A stretch of 64,000 nt of DNA from Candidatus Polarisedimenticolaceae bacterium (GCA_036275915.1 DASUCV010000008.1:1-64000); one strand, 5' to 3'; shown: positions 16,616 to 24,868, counted from the stretch's first letter. Numbers and translations are program-made. Notes: generated by a model not told the origin, from the letters alone.

Positions 16616-18802
16616 GTGCCGAAGCCCAGAGTCAGCGCCGCCGGAGGGTTCGCCGCCCTCGCCTACACCTGGAAGAAGGGGCGCGAGGCCGGCGGCGTCG
16701 CCAAGCTCTACAAGAGGATGCGCTCGAAGAACGCGTGCAAGACCTGCGCGTACGGGATGGGCGGACAGCAGGGTGGCATGGTGAACGAGCTCGGCTCGTT
16801 CCCCGAAGTCTGCAAGAAGTCGCTCCAGGCCCAGGCCGGCGACATGCAGGCGCCGCTCACCGAGGAGTTCTTCCGCAAGCACTCGATCGCGGAGCTCGAG
16901 ACATGGTCGTCGCTCCAGATGGAGGCGGCGGGGCGGCTCGTCTTCCCGATCGCGTGGCAGAAGGGCGACACGCACTTCCGGCGCGTCGATTGGCAGACGG
17001 CGCTCGACCGGGTCGGCGCCGAGCTGGCCGCGGCGCCGCGCGAGGCGACGTTCTTCTACGGCTCGGGGCGGTCATCGAACGAAGCCGCCTTCCTCATGCA
17101 GACCCTCGCGCGCGCCTACGGCACGGCGAACATCAACAACTGTTCGTACTATTGCCACCAGGCGTCCGGCGTCGCGCTCTCGCGGGTCGTCGGAAGCGGG
17201 ACCTCGACGTTCGTGCTCGACGATCTCGAGAAGACCGAGCTCGCGATCGTCGCCGGCGCGAATCCGTCTTCCAACCATCCGCGCCTGATCACCAAGCTCG
17301 TCGAGATCCGCGAGCGCGGCGGCAAGGTCATCGTGATCAACCCGGTCCGCGAGCTGGGACTCGTACGGTTCAAGATCCCCTCGCGGCCTGGGTCGCTCCT
17401 GTTCGGGTCCACGGTCTCCGACTTCTACCTCCAGCCGCACGTGGGTGCCGACATCGCGTGCCTGAAGGCACTCTTGAAAGGAGTCGTCGAGCAGGGAGGC
17501 GTCGATCGCGACTTCGTGCACGACCGCGTCCACGGCTTCGAGGCGGTCGAGGCGGACGTCCGCGAGACATCGTGGGAAACGCTCCTTCAGGCGAGCGGCC
17601 TCGCGCGAGAGGCGGTCGACCGGGCCGTCGAGGCGATGGTCTGCGCCCAGCGCGGCGTCGTCCTGTGGGCGATGGGGCTCACCCATCACGAGCATGGCGT
17701 CCAGAACGTGATCGCCCTCGCCAACGTCGCCATCGCGCGGGGCTGGCTGGGCCGCGAAGGGTGCGGGCTCCTGCCGATCCGCGGCCACAGCAACGTGCAG
17801 GGGGTCGGCTCGGTCGGATTCGCGCCGGCGCTCAAGGCCGGCTTCGCGAAGAAGATGGAAGAGGTGTACGGCATCGCTCCCTCCGCTGAGGCCGGCCTCG
17901 ATACCTTCGGGTCGATGGAGGCGGCGGACGCTGGGAAGATGCGCGTCGCCGTGCTCCTCGGCGGGAACCTGTTCGGCGCCAATCCCGACCGCGCATGGGC
18001 CGCAAGGTCGCTCCAGCGGATCGGCACCACGTGTTACATCACGACGAAACTCAATGAAGGGCACGTCCACGGCCGCGGGCGGCAGAACGTCGTGCTTCCG
18101 GTCCTGGCGCGCGACGAGGAGAAGCAAGCCACGACTCAGGAGAGCATGTTCAATTACATCCGGTTGTCCGAAGGCGGTGCTCCGTCCCCCGGCCCGGAAG
18201 TGAAGAGCGAGGTCGAGGTGATCTGCGCCCTCGCCGCCCGGGTCCTCCAGCCGGGGCCGTTCCCGTTCGCCACGATGACCAGCCACGAGGCGGTGCGCCA
18301 CGCCATCGCCGCGGTCGTCCCCGGCTTCGCCGCCATCGCGGAGATCGGGACAACGAAGAGCGAGTTCCACGTCGACGGCCGGACCTTCCACGACCCGGTG
18401 TTCGCGACCGCCGACGGGCGCGCCCACGCGTTCGTGCCGTCCCTGCCTTCGTTCGCCCCCGGTCCCGGCGAGTTCCGCCTCATGACGCTCCGGAGCGAGG
18501 GCCAGTTCAATACGGTCGTCTACGAGGACGAAGACCTCTACCGCGGCACGACGCGGCGCGACGTCGTCATGATGGCGCCCGACGACGGCGCGGCGCTTGG
18601 CCTCCGCGAGAACGACCCTGTCGACGTCGTGACCGAGCTGGGCCGGATGCGTGTCGTCGCGGCGTTCATCGACATCGTGCCCGGGAACATCGCGATGTAC
18701 TACCCCGAGGCGAACGCGATCGTCCCGCGGCGCGTCGACCGCGAGTCGGGAACGCCCGCGTTCAAGAGCATCGTCGCGCGGCTCGTCCCCGCTCCCGCAT
18801 GA
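16616..18802 (+). CDS. FdhF/YdeP-family molybdopterin oxidoreductase (728 aa)
   Basis: This belongs to the molybdopterin-guanine-dinucleotide oxidoreductase superfamily, YdeP branch. The N-terminus has Cys41, Cys44 and Cys66 (ACKTCAYGMGGQQGG and FPEVCKKS) as likely iron-sulfur ligands; a fourth classical ligand is not obvious. Cys180-His181 (NNCSYYCHQASGVAL) sits where formate dehydrogenase H has its (seleno)cysteine-histidine Mo-ligand pair. Nucleotide-binding segments (IVAGANPSSNHPRL, GGNLFGANPDRAWA) and a C-terminal Molydop-binding barrel (GQFNTVVYEDEDLYRG) follow. The substrate of YdeP is not established; E. coli ydeP has been linked to acid resistance. GTG 16616 is taken as the start. 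It is coupled to a HAD phosphatase gene by ATGA. Confidence 0.9.
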   Translation: MPKPRVSAAGGFAALAYTWKKGREAGGVAKLYKRMRSKNACKTCAYGMGGQQGGMVNELGSFPEVCKKSLQAQAGDMQAPLTEEFFRKHSIAELETWSSLQMEAAGRLVFPIAWQKGDTHFRRVDWQTALDRVGAELAAAPREATFFYGSGRSSNEAAFLMQTLARAYGTANINNCSYYCHQASGVALSRVVGSGTSTFVLDDLEKTELAIVAGANPSSNHPRLITKLVEIRERGGKVIVINPVRELGLVRFKIPSRPGSLLFGSTVSDFYLQPHVGADIACLKALLKGVVEQGGVDRDFVHDRVHGFEAVEADVRETSWETLLQASGLAREAVDRAVEAMVCAQRGVVLWAMGLTHHEHGVQNVIALANVAIARGWLGREGCGLLPIRGHSNVQGVGSVGFAPALKAGFAKKMEEVYGIAPSAEAGLDTFGSMEAADAGKMRVAVLLGGNLFGANPDRAWAARSLQRIGTTCYITTKLNEGHVHGRGRQNVVLPVLARDEEKQATTQESMFNYIRLSEGGAPSPGPEVKSEVEVICALAARVLQPGPFPFATMTSHEAVRHAIAAVVPGFAAIAEIGTTKSEFHVDGRTFHDPVFATADGRAHAFVPSLPSFAPGPGEFRLMTLRSEGQFNTVVYEDEDLYRGTTRRDVVMMAPDDGAALGLRENDPVDVVTELGRMRVVAAFIDIVPGNIAMYYPEANAIVPRRVDRESGTPAFKSIVARLVPAPA

Positions 18803-19458
18803 GCCGCCGCTTCGACCTCGTCGCCTTCGACGTCGACGGCACGCTGATCCACCACCCCGAGGACAAGACCGTCTGGGAGGTCTTCAACCTCAAGTTCACG
18901 GGGAGCGACGACCAGAACGCCGAGCGCTGGGAACAGTACCGCCAGGGCAAGCTCTCGTATGCCGAATGGGTCGCCCTCGACGTCGAAGGGTGGCAAAAGG
19001 CCGGCGCCACCAGGGACGTCCTGGCGGGCAGTCTCGACGGGCTCTCGCTCGTCCGGGGCGCGCGGGAGACCCTCGCCGAGCTGAAGGGGCGCGGAATGCG
19101 CCTCGCCGTGATCTCGGGGACGCTCGATCTCCTCCTCGAGTGCCTCTTCCCGGACCATCCGTTCGACGAGATCTACACGAACCGGCTCGTCTTCGACGAC
19201 GCCGGCCGGATCTCCCACTGGCACGCGACACCGTTCGACATGGAAGGCAAGGGGGTCGCCCTCCGCGCGATCGCCCTCCGGGAGAACATCCCGCTCGAGC
19301 GCTGCGCGTTCGTCGGCGACCACGCGAACGATCTCGCGGCGGTCAAGCTGGCCGGCTTCTCGGTCGCGTTCAACCCGAAGAGCACCGAGCTCGAAGCCGC
19401 GGCCTCCGCCGTCGTGCGGTCGTCCGACCTGCGCGACGTCCTTCCGCACCTCTCGTAG
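18799..19458 (+). CDS. HAD-superfamily IB phosphatase, SerB-like (219 aa)
   Basis: HAD motif I is DVDGT (Asp11 nucleophile, Asp13 acid/base), motif II is the serine in LAVISGT, motif III is the lysine in the MEGKGVALR region, and motif IV is FVGDHANDLAAVK. A cap domain occupies roughly residues 20-80. This is the layout of HAD-IB phosphatases such as phosphoserine phosphatase and its relatives; the actual substrate cannot be read from sequence. It overlaps the YdeP-type gene by ATGA and is presumably co-transcribed with it, an unusual pairing. Confidence 0.88.
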   Translation: MSRRFDLVAFDVDGTLIHHPEDKTVWEVFNLKFTGSDDQNAERWEQYRQGKLSYAEWVALDVEGWQKAGATRDVLAGSLDGLSLVRGARETLAELKGRGMRLAVISGTLDLLLECLFPDHPFDEIYTNRLVFDDAGRISHWHATPFDMEGKGVALRAIALRENIPLERCAFVGDHANDLAAVKLAGFSVAFNPKSTELEAAASAVVRSSDLRDVLPHLS

Positions 19459-19641
19459 ACATCGCGCGTCGCCTCACGAGGTTTTCAGCGACGAAAGTGT
19501 CGGTCATCGTTCGCGTGTGTAGCGGGGTTATCGCGTAGGCGTGTGAACCGGTTCGAAACGGTGATCGCAAAGGGTGCCGGCGGCGCGCCTTTCCCTCGGC
19601 GCCGATGGCGTAAAAAGCTCATAAGTTGGCGCTCGTTACAT

Positions 19642-19667
19642 ATATGCATTTCTATAAAATGGCATAT
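19642..19667. repeat. AT-rich near-perfect inverted repeat (operator or hairpin candidate)
   Basis: In the 267-base gap 19459-19725 most sequence is unremarkable, but 19642-19667 forms an inverted repeat: ATATG-CATTT, loop CTATA, AAATG, one unpaired G, CATAT. It is the most AT-rich patch for many kilobases and lies about 60 bases before the 133-residue secreted-protein gene. It could be an operator, part of the promoter (TATAAA within it) or a transcript hairpin. No T-run follows, so an intrinsic terminator is unlikely. Confidence 0.45.
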
Positions 19668-19725
19668 GCGTTGCTCTTCTCTCCAGGCGTGGCGCGAGTG
19701 AACGCGTCGCCAGGAGGGAGGGATC

Positions 19726-20127
19726 ATGAGAAGCGCAGGCGTTCTCCGGCTCGCGATGGCGGTGACGTTCGCCGTGAGTCTTGGACACGCCGAAGACCCG
19801 GTGGTGAAGTTCGAGGTGCCCCAGGCGTTCCGCGTCGGGTCGCACGAGTACGCGAGCGGCACGATCTCGGTGCGCCCGCTTCGCGATTACAACCCGACGA
19901 CCGCGCTCCTCGAGGTGCGCGTGAACGACCAGTGCATCGGGATGATGTCGGCGCGCCGCGACGCGTCGACGGACCGGGCGTCGCGGACGGAAGCGCTGTT
20001 CACGCGCGACGACGAGGGCAGGCTCGTCATGACCGGCTTCCGCTCGACCGGCACGACGTTCCGCTTCCAGGAGCCGGCGGTCGCGCAGGCGTCGGCGCCG
20101 ACGGCGGCTCTCATCGGGTCGAATTGA
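19726..20127 (+). CDS. Secreted hypothetical protein (133 aa)
   Basis: This is a small exported protein with a signal peptide (MRSAGVLRLAMAVTFAVSLG, cut expected after HA at 21-22) and a compact beta-rich domain. The segment VPQAFRVGSHEYASGTISV is similar in style to small acidobacterial secreted proteins annotated only as hypothetical. An excellent Shine-Dalgarno (AGGAGGGAGG) precedes the ATG. The AT-rich inverted repeat upstream may regulate it. Its last 17 bases overlap the convergent Nudix gene. Confidence 0.7.
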   Translation: MRSAGVLRLAMAVTFAVSLGHAEDPVVKFEVPQAFRVGSHEYASGTISVRPLRDYNPTTALLEVRVNDQCIGMMSARRDASTDRASRTEALFTRDDEGRLVMTGFRSTGTTFRFQEPAVAQASAPTAALIGSN

Positions 20128-20650
20128 TCGATGCCGCTCGCAGGATCGCGCAGACCGATTTCGCGTCGACGATCGCGCCGCTCGTCGCCTGGCGCACCGC
20201 CTCGGCGAGCGGCAGCGGCTCGACGGTGAGGACCTCGTCGGGCTCGAGCGAGGCCGGCACGGGCGTGAGGTCGCGCGCCAGGTAGAGCCAGATCTTCTCG
20301 TCGCTGTAGCCCGGCGTGACCCAGATCCAGCCGAGCGGCACCATCTCCCCGGCGCGGAATCCCGCCTCCTCCTCGACCTCGCGGCGCGCGCACGCCTCGG
20401 GCGATTCGCCCGGGTGGTCGAGCTTGCCCGCCGGAACTTCGAGAAGCCACGACGCGGTCGCGTGACGGTACTGGCGAACGAGGATGACCCGGCCGTCCGC
20501 GTCGATCGGGACCGCCGCCGCGGCGCCCCGGTGGTGGACGATCTCGAGCGAGACCGTCTCGTCGTTCGGAAGGCGCACGCGCTCGACCGCGAGCGTCACG
20601 ATCCGGCCGGAGTAGACCGTTTCGCGCGAAAGGACCTCGGATTCGGGCAT
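20111..20650 (-). CDS. Nudix hydrolase, ADP-ribose pyrophosphatase-like (179 aa)
   Basis: The Nudix box is clear: GESPEACARREVEEEAGF, with the REVEEE core that binds the metals. The segments ILVRQYRHA and LLEVPAGKLD upstream and GWIWVTPGYSDEK downstream are typical of the ADP-ribose pyrophosphatase subgroup, which cleaves ADP-ribose to AMP and ribose 5-phosphate. Start ATG 20650 has a Shine-Dalgarno AGGAGG 7 bases upstream. The gene diverges from the cysteine desulfurase gene and appears to share an AT box with it (20667-20673). Confidence 0.9.
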   Translation of the reverse strand: MPESEVLSRETVYSGRIVTLAVERVRLPNDETVSLEIVHHRGAAAAVPIDADGRVILVRQYRHATASWLLEVPAGKLDHPGESPEACARREVEEEAGFRAGEMVPLGWIWVTPGYSDEKIWLYLARDLTPVPASLEPDEVLTVEPLPLAEAVRQATSGAIVDAKSVCAILRAASINSTR

Positions 20651-20666
20651 CGGGGACCTCCTGCGC

Positions 20667-20673
20667 GATAATA
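20667..20673. promoter_or_regulatory. Shared -10 element between Nudix and cysteine desulfurase genes
   Basis: GATAAT (plus, 20667-20672) and TATTAT (minus, 20673-20668) occupy the same seven bases, and both are close to the TATAAT consensus. Minus-strand spacing to the Nudix ATG is 17 bases, including a Shine-Dalgarno. Plus-strand spacing to the ATG at 20695 is 22 bases, and to an in-frame TTG at 20680 it is 7. One element could drive both directions. Confidence 0.5.
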
Positions 20674-20694
20674 CCGGCTTTGGGCGGAGCCCCC

Positions 20695-21843
20695 ATGCCG
20701 CAGCCGATCTACCTCGATTACAACGCCTCGACGCCGCTCGCGCCCGAGGTGCTCGACGCGATGACCGCGGTCTTTCGCGACGTCCACGGCAACGCCCTCT
20801 CGACCCACGCGTTCGGCGCCGCCGCGCGCGACGTCGTCGAGCGCGCACGCTCCGAGGTCGCCGCGACGATCGGCGCGTCGGCCGACGAGATCGTCTTCAC
20901 GAGCGGCGGCACCGAGTCGAACAACGCGGCGGTCTACGGGGTCGCCGAGGCGCTCGCCTCGCGCGGGCGGCACATCGTCATCACCGCGATCGAGCACGCC
21001 TCGATCGAGCAGTGCTGCCAGGTGCTCGAGCGGCGCGGCTGGGCCGTCTCTCGCGTCCCGGTCGACCCGCAGGGCCAGATCGATCCGCGCAGCGTCGAGG
21101 TCGCGATCCGGCCGGACACCGTGCTCGTCTCGGTGATGCACGCCAACAACGAGACCGGCGTGATCCAGCCGGTCGCCGCGGCCGCGCGCGCGGCTCACGC
21201 GGCGGGGATCCCGGTCCACACCGACGCCGCGCAGTCGATGGGCAAGATCAAGGTCGACGTGGCCGAGCTCGACGCCGACCTGCTCACGATCGCCGGGCAC
21301 AAGCTCTACGCCCCCCAGGGCGTCGGGGCGCTCTACCTGAAGCGAGGCACCCCGTTCGAGCCGCTCGTGCGCGGCGCCGGGCACCAGGCGAACCGGCGGT
21401 CGGGCACGGAGAACGTCGCCCTCTCCGCCGCGCTCGGTACGGCGTGCGCTCTCGCCGGGCGGGAGCTCGAGCTCAGGCGCTCGCACCTCCAGGCGATGCG
21501 CGACCGGCTCGAGACGCGCCTGCGCTCCGCCCTCCCGTCGCTCGTCGTCCACGGCGGCGGCGCGCCGCGACTGCCGAACACGCTCTACGCGGCCTTCCCC
21601 GGCTGCGACGCGCAGGAGCTCCTGAGCCGGCTCGACGGCGTCGCGACCGGCTCCGGCGCCGCGTGCCACAGCGGGAAGACGACGCCCTCGAAGGTGCTCC
21701 TCGCGATGGGCGTGCGCCCGGAGATCGCGACCGCGACCCTGCGCCTGACGACCGGCCGCGGGACGACGGAGGCCGAGATCGACGCCGTCGCGGAGCGCCT
21801 CGTCGCGGCGGTGAAAGCGCTCATCGCGGAATCGACGACGTGA
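20695..21843 (+). CDS. Cysteine desulfurase, NifS/IscS family (382 aa)
   Basis: This PLP-dependent enzyme transfers sulfur from L-cysteine as a persulfide for iron-sulfur clusters and thio-nucleotides. Signatures are IYLDYNASTPL at the N-terminus, FTSGGTESNNAAV for cofactor phosphate binding, DAAQSMGKIKVD, the PLP lysine at about 203 (AGHKLYAPQGVGALY) and the catalytic cysteine at about 324 (GSGAACHSGKTTPS). A longer start at TTG 20680 adds five residues and cannot be excluded. It is followed without a gap (GTGA) by xseA. No IscU-type scaffold gene is adjacent. The gene pairs with a dihydrouridine synthase two genes further on, so a role in tRNA modification is possible. Confidence 0.93.
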   Translation: MPQPIYLDYNASTPLAPEVLDAMTAVFRDVHGNALSTHAFGAAARDVVERARSEVAATIGASADEIVFTSGGTESNNAAVYGVAEALASRGRHIVITAIEHASIEQCCQVLERRGWAVSRVPVDPQGQIDPRSVEVAIRPDTVLVSVMHANNETGVIQPVAAAARAAHAAGIPVHTDAAQSMGKIKVDVAELDADLLTIAGHKLYAPQGVGALYLKRGTPFEPLVRGAGHQANRRSGTENVALSAALGTACALAGRELELRRSHLQAMRDRLETRLRSALPSLVVHGGGAPRLPNTLYAAFPGCDAQELLSRLDGVATGSGAACHSGKTTPSKVLLAMGVRPEIATATLRLTTGRGTTEAEIDAVAERLVAAVKALIAESTT

Positions 21844-23519
21844 GCCGCGAGGTCTTCCACGACGGCGAGCGGTCGCTGCGCATCCGCTTCTCGTTCGACC
21901 GCCGCCTCGTCGATCTCGTCAAGTCGCTGACGCGCCGCCGGTGGTTGGCCGAGGACAAGCTCTGGACCGTTCCCGACGACGACGTCGTCGCGCTCGTCGA
22001 GCTGCTGCAGCCGGAGGGGTTCGCCTTCGACGAGGAAGTCCGCCGCCGTTACACCGAGGCGGGCGGCGTCCGGACGCTCCGCGCCGGAAGCGCGCCCTCA
22101 CCGCGCGGCCTCTTCGATGCGCCGCCCGCGGAAGCGCCCGCCCCTTCCGAGGATTGGACGGTCGGCCGGCTGAACCACGCCGCGAAGACGGCGCTCGAGG
22201 CCGCCTTCCCCGGGGCGTTCTGGCTCGTCGGCGAGATCGCCGGATGGAACCGCTCGCAGCACAAGCGCCACGTCGGCTTCTCCCTCCTCGAACGCGACGG
22301 CGAGGGCGAGCAAGACGCGCAGGTCGGCGCGATCCTCTTCGAGGGCGCTCGGCGCGAGATCGAGAAGAAGCTCGCGGCGGCCGGCGATCCGTTCCGACTC
22401 GAGGATGAGGTGACCGTGCGCGTTCGCGTGCGCGTCGACCTCTACGAGCCGTGGGGCGCGTACCGCGTCCAGATCGAGGACCTGGACGTCGCCTACACGA
22501 TGGGCGAAGCGGCGCGCCGGCGCGAGGAGATCGTCCGCAAGCTCACCGCCGACGGCCTGCTCGGCCGGAACGCCGCTTTGCCGATGACGCCGCTCCCGCT
22601 CTCGATCGGGCTCGTCACGAGCCTCGGCTCCGACGCTTACCACGACGTCCTCCGCACGCTCCGCGAGAGCGGGTTCGCGTTCAAGGTCACCGTCCACGGC
22701 GCACGCGTGCAGGGACGGCAGACGGAACCCTCGGTCCTGAACGCGCTCGACTGGTTCCGGGCCCGGCAGGCGCACTTCGATGCGATTCTCGTCTGCCGGG
22801 GCGGCGGCTCGCGCACCGACCTCGCGTGGTTCGACACCGAGCGCCTCGGGCGCGCGGTGGCGCTCTTCCCCGTCCCGATCGTCGTCGGCATCGGGCACGA
22901 GCAAGACGTCTCGGTCCTCGACCACGTCGCGCGGCGCGCGAAGACGCCGACGGCCGCGGCGCTCCAGATCGTCGACGCGGTGCGCGCCGCTCAGGGCGCC
23001 GTCGAGGAGACCGGGCAGGCGATCCTCGCGGAGGCGCGATCGTCTCTCCATGCCGAGAAGCTCCACCGGCGCGACGCCGCTGCACGCCTCGCCCGCGCGG
23101 TCCGCGCGTTCCTCGACGTCGAGCGGGTCGAGGTCCGCCGGCGGCGCGACGCGCTGCGACGCGCGCCGACGCGCCGGATCGAGACGGCGCGCGCCGGGCT
23201 CCTCGCCGGAGCGCGTCAGCTCGGGCAAGGGGCGCGTCGCGACCTCGAAGGCGAGAGGCGGAGGGTCGACGACGGCGCCGCGCGCCTCGGACCGCGCGCC
23301 TCGCGCGCGCTGACGCTCGAGGGCGAGCGCACCGACGCCCGCGCGCGCCGCGTCCACCTCGTCGACCCCCGTCGCGTCGTCGAGCGCGGCTATGCGATCG
23401 TACGGTCGACGGCGGGGCGCGTGATCACCGATCCGGCGGCGGCGCCAAAGGGGACGCGTCTCACCGCTGAGTTGCGGGCCGGGCGCATCGCGGTCGTCTC
23501 GGAAGGGAGCGAGCCATGA
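21840..23519 (+). CDS. xseA: Exodeoxyribonuclease VII large subunit with extra N-terminal HARP-like domain
   Basis: Residues from about 104 to the end are XseA: the OB-fold (WTVGRLNHAAKTALE, FWLVGEIAGWN), the catalytic core (SIGLVTSLGSDAYHDVL, VCRGGGSRTDLAWFD, VVGIGHEQDVSVLDHVA), a long coiled-coil region of arginine-rich helices, and the closing VDPRRVVERGYAIV. The first 70 residues are not normal for XseA. RIRFSFDRRLVDLVKSL followed by KLWTVPDDDVVALVELL resembles the HARP domain of SMARCAL1-type annealing helicases. The protein has 559 residues against 456 in E. coli. Start GTG 21840 overlaps the desulfurase stop. With XseB it degrades single-stranded DNA to oligonucleotides. Confidence 0.92.
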   Translation: MSREVFHDGERSLRIRFSFDRRLVDLVKSLTRRRWLAEDKLWTVPDDDVVALVELLQPEGFAFDEEVRRRYTEAGGVRTLRAGSAPSPRGLFDAPPAEAPAPSEDWTVGRLNHAAKTALEAAFPGAFWLVGEIAGWNRSQHKRHVGFSLLERDGEGEQDAQVGAILFEGARREIEKKLAAAGDPFRLEDEVTVRVRVRVDLYEPWGAYRVQIEDLDVAYTMGEAARRREEIVRKLTADGLLGRNAALPMTPLPLSIGLVTSLGSDAYHDVLRTLRESGFAFKVTVHGARVQGRQTEPSVLNALDWFRARQAHFDAILVCRGGGSRTDLAWFDTERLGRAVALFPVPIVVGIGHEQDVSVLDHVARRAKTPTAAALQIVDAVRAAQGAVEETGQAILAEARSSLHAEKLHRRDAAARLARAVRAFLDVERVEVRRRRDALRRAPTRRIETARAGLLAGARQLGQGARRDLEGERRRVDDGAARLGPRASRALTLEGERTDARARRVHLVDPRRVVERGYAIVRSTAGRVITDPAAAPKGTRLTAELRAGRIAVVSEGSEP

Positions 23520-23791
23520 GCAAGGGCAAGGGCGCCAAGGACGTCTCCTACGGCGAGGCCGCCGCGCGCCTCGAGGAGATCCTCCGCAAGATCGAGGAAG
23601 GGAAGGTCGACATCGACGAGCTGTCGGGGCTCGTCGCCGAGGCGGCCGGCCTCGTCACGCTCTGCCGCGAGAAGATCCACGCCGCCGAGGTTCAGGTGAA
23701 GACGATCACCGAGCAGCTCGAGCGCGACGTCGAGGCGGAAGCCGAGACGGCGGACGACGAGGGCAAGGCCAGCGAGGACATCCGCTATTGA
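23516..23791 (+). CDS. xseB: Exodeoxyribonuclease VII small subunit
   Basis: This 91-residue subunit shows the XseB pattern: SYGEAAARLEEILRKIEEG, then two helices ending LCREKIHAAEVQV. It binds the coiled-coil arm of XseA. It overlaps xseA by ATGA, and its stop overlaps the TTG start of the dihydrouridine synthase gene. The acidic tail (ETADDEGKASEDIRY) is lineage-specific. Confidence 0.93.
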   Translation: MSKGKGAKDVSYGEAAARLEEILRKIEEGKVDIDELSGLVAEAAGLVTLCREKIHAAEVQVKTITEQLERDVEAEAETADDEGKASEDIRY

Positions 23792-24861
23792 ACGCCGACG
23801 AGCTCTTCCGCGGGCGGCTGATCATGGCCCCGATGACGCGGGGCACCGACCTGCCGTTCCGCCTGCTGGCGAACGAGTGGGGAGCCGAGATCTGCCTCGG
23901 CGAGATGGCCTACGCTCACAAGACGATCGGGCGCGAGCGCGGCGACCTTCCGCTGCTCCGCCGCCACCCTTCGGAGAAGATCTTCGGCGCGCAGCTCGCG
24001 GGTAAGATCCCCGAGGTCATGGCCGAGTCGGCGCGCGTCGCCCAGGATCAGGGCGCCGACTTCGTCGACGTCAATTGCGGCTGCCCGATCGACGAGGTCA
24101 CGCGCCGCGGCTTCGGCGCTTCGCTCCTGAGGAAGCCCGCGAAGATCGCCGCGGTCGTCGCCGCGATGAAGAAGGCCGTGACCGTCCCCGTGACGATCAA
24201 GCTGCGCCTCGGGTGGTCGGAGGGCGACTCCGACTACCTGAAGGTCGCGCGCGCGGCGACGGAGGCCGGTGCCGACGCGATCACGCTCCACGCGCGCAGC
24301 CGCGCCCAGCGTTACCGCCGCGCCGCGGACTGGGACCACGTCAAGGCGCTCGTCGAGACGGTGCAAGTCCCGGTGATCGGCAACGGTGACGTGTTCACCT
24401 GGCACGACGCGCAACGGCGGATCGAAGAAACGGGGTGCGCGGGCGTCATGGTCGGCCGCTGGGCGCTCGCCAAGCCGTGGATCTTCCGGGAGTACGCCGA
24501 GCGGCGCGACCTCGACCTCGACGTCGAAGCGCGTCTCGCCGTCCTCAAGCGCTACGTCGAGATCTGCCGCGGCTACTTCCGCGACGACGAGAAGGGCCGC
24601 GCGCGCACGCGCCGCTTCTTCGTCTTCCACCAGGATTTCTTCCGCCGCTACCGGCGCCACGCCGAGCGCGACGCGGTCAACGCCGACGATCCGCGCGCGT
24701 GGGGCGACGCGCCCGCCGGCGATCTCGAGGCTTGGCTGTGCCGGGCCGATGCCGCTGGGGTCGATGCGCTCGCGCGCTGGCTCGTCGACGGCGAAGAAAC
24801 CGCGCCGCCGCCGGAAGCGGTCGACGCGCCGCGCGCCGTCAAGGTCGCTGCGCTAGGATAG
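23788..24861 (+). CDS. tRNA-dihydrouridine synthase, Dus3-like (357 aa)
   Basis: This FMN enzyme reduces uridine to dihydrouridine in tRNA. It has the FMN-barrel start LIMAPMTRGTDLPFRLLA, the active-site region VDVNCGCPIDEVTRRGFGA (catalytic Cys expected at residue 99), IKLRLGW, ITLHARSRAQRYRRAADW, PVIGNGDV and VMVGRWALAKPWIF. The active-site loop with CPID, and the overall order, look more like eukaryotic Dus3 than E. coli DusA/B/C. The start is TTG 23788, overlapping the xseB stop. The C-terminal helical domain is rich in aromatic and basic residues (RRFFVFHQDFFRRYRRHAE), consistent with tRNA binding. Confidence 0.88.
   Translation: MNADELFRGRLIMAPMTRGTDLPFRLLANEWGAEICLGEMAYAHKTIGRERGDLPLLRRHPSEKIFGAQLAGKIPEVMAESARVAQDQGADFVDVNCGCPIDEVTRRGFGASLLRKPAKIAAVVAAMKKAVTVPVTIKLRLGWSEGDSDYLKVARAATEAGADAITLHARSRAQRYRRAADWDHVKALVETVQVPVIGNGDVFTWHDAQRRIEETGCAGVMVGRWALAKPWIFREYAERRDLDLDVEARLAVLKRYVEICRGYFRDDEKGRARTRRFFVFHQDFFRRYRRHAERDAVNADDPRAWGDAPAGDLEAWLCRADAAGVDALARWLVDGEETAPPPEAVDAPRAVKVAALG
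24854..24859 (+). promoter_or_regulatory. -10-like hexamer before the lipoprotein gene
   Basis: TAGGAT lies 9 bases before ATG 24869 and overlaps the end of the dus gene (its stop is TAG 24859-24861). No Shine-Dalgarno is present in the 9-base gap. Confidence 0.3.
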
Positions 24862-24868
24862 GCCGCCT

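Noticed and set aside
19540-19575. TTCGAA-containing stretch resembling a tRNA T-arm
   Set aside because: The stem is only about 4 base pairs with an 8-base loop, and no acceptor, D-arm or anticodon arm can be drawn around it.
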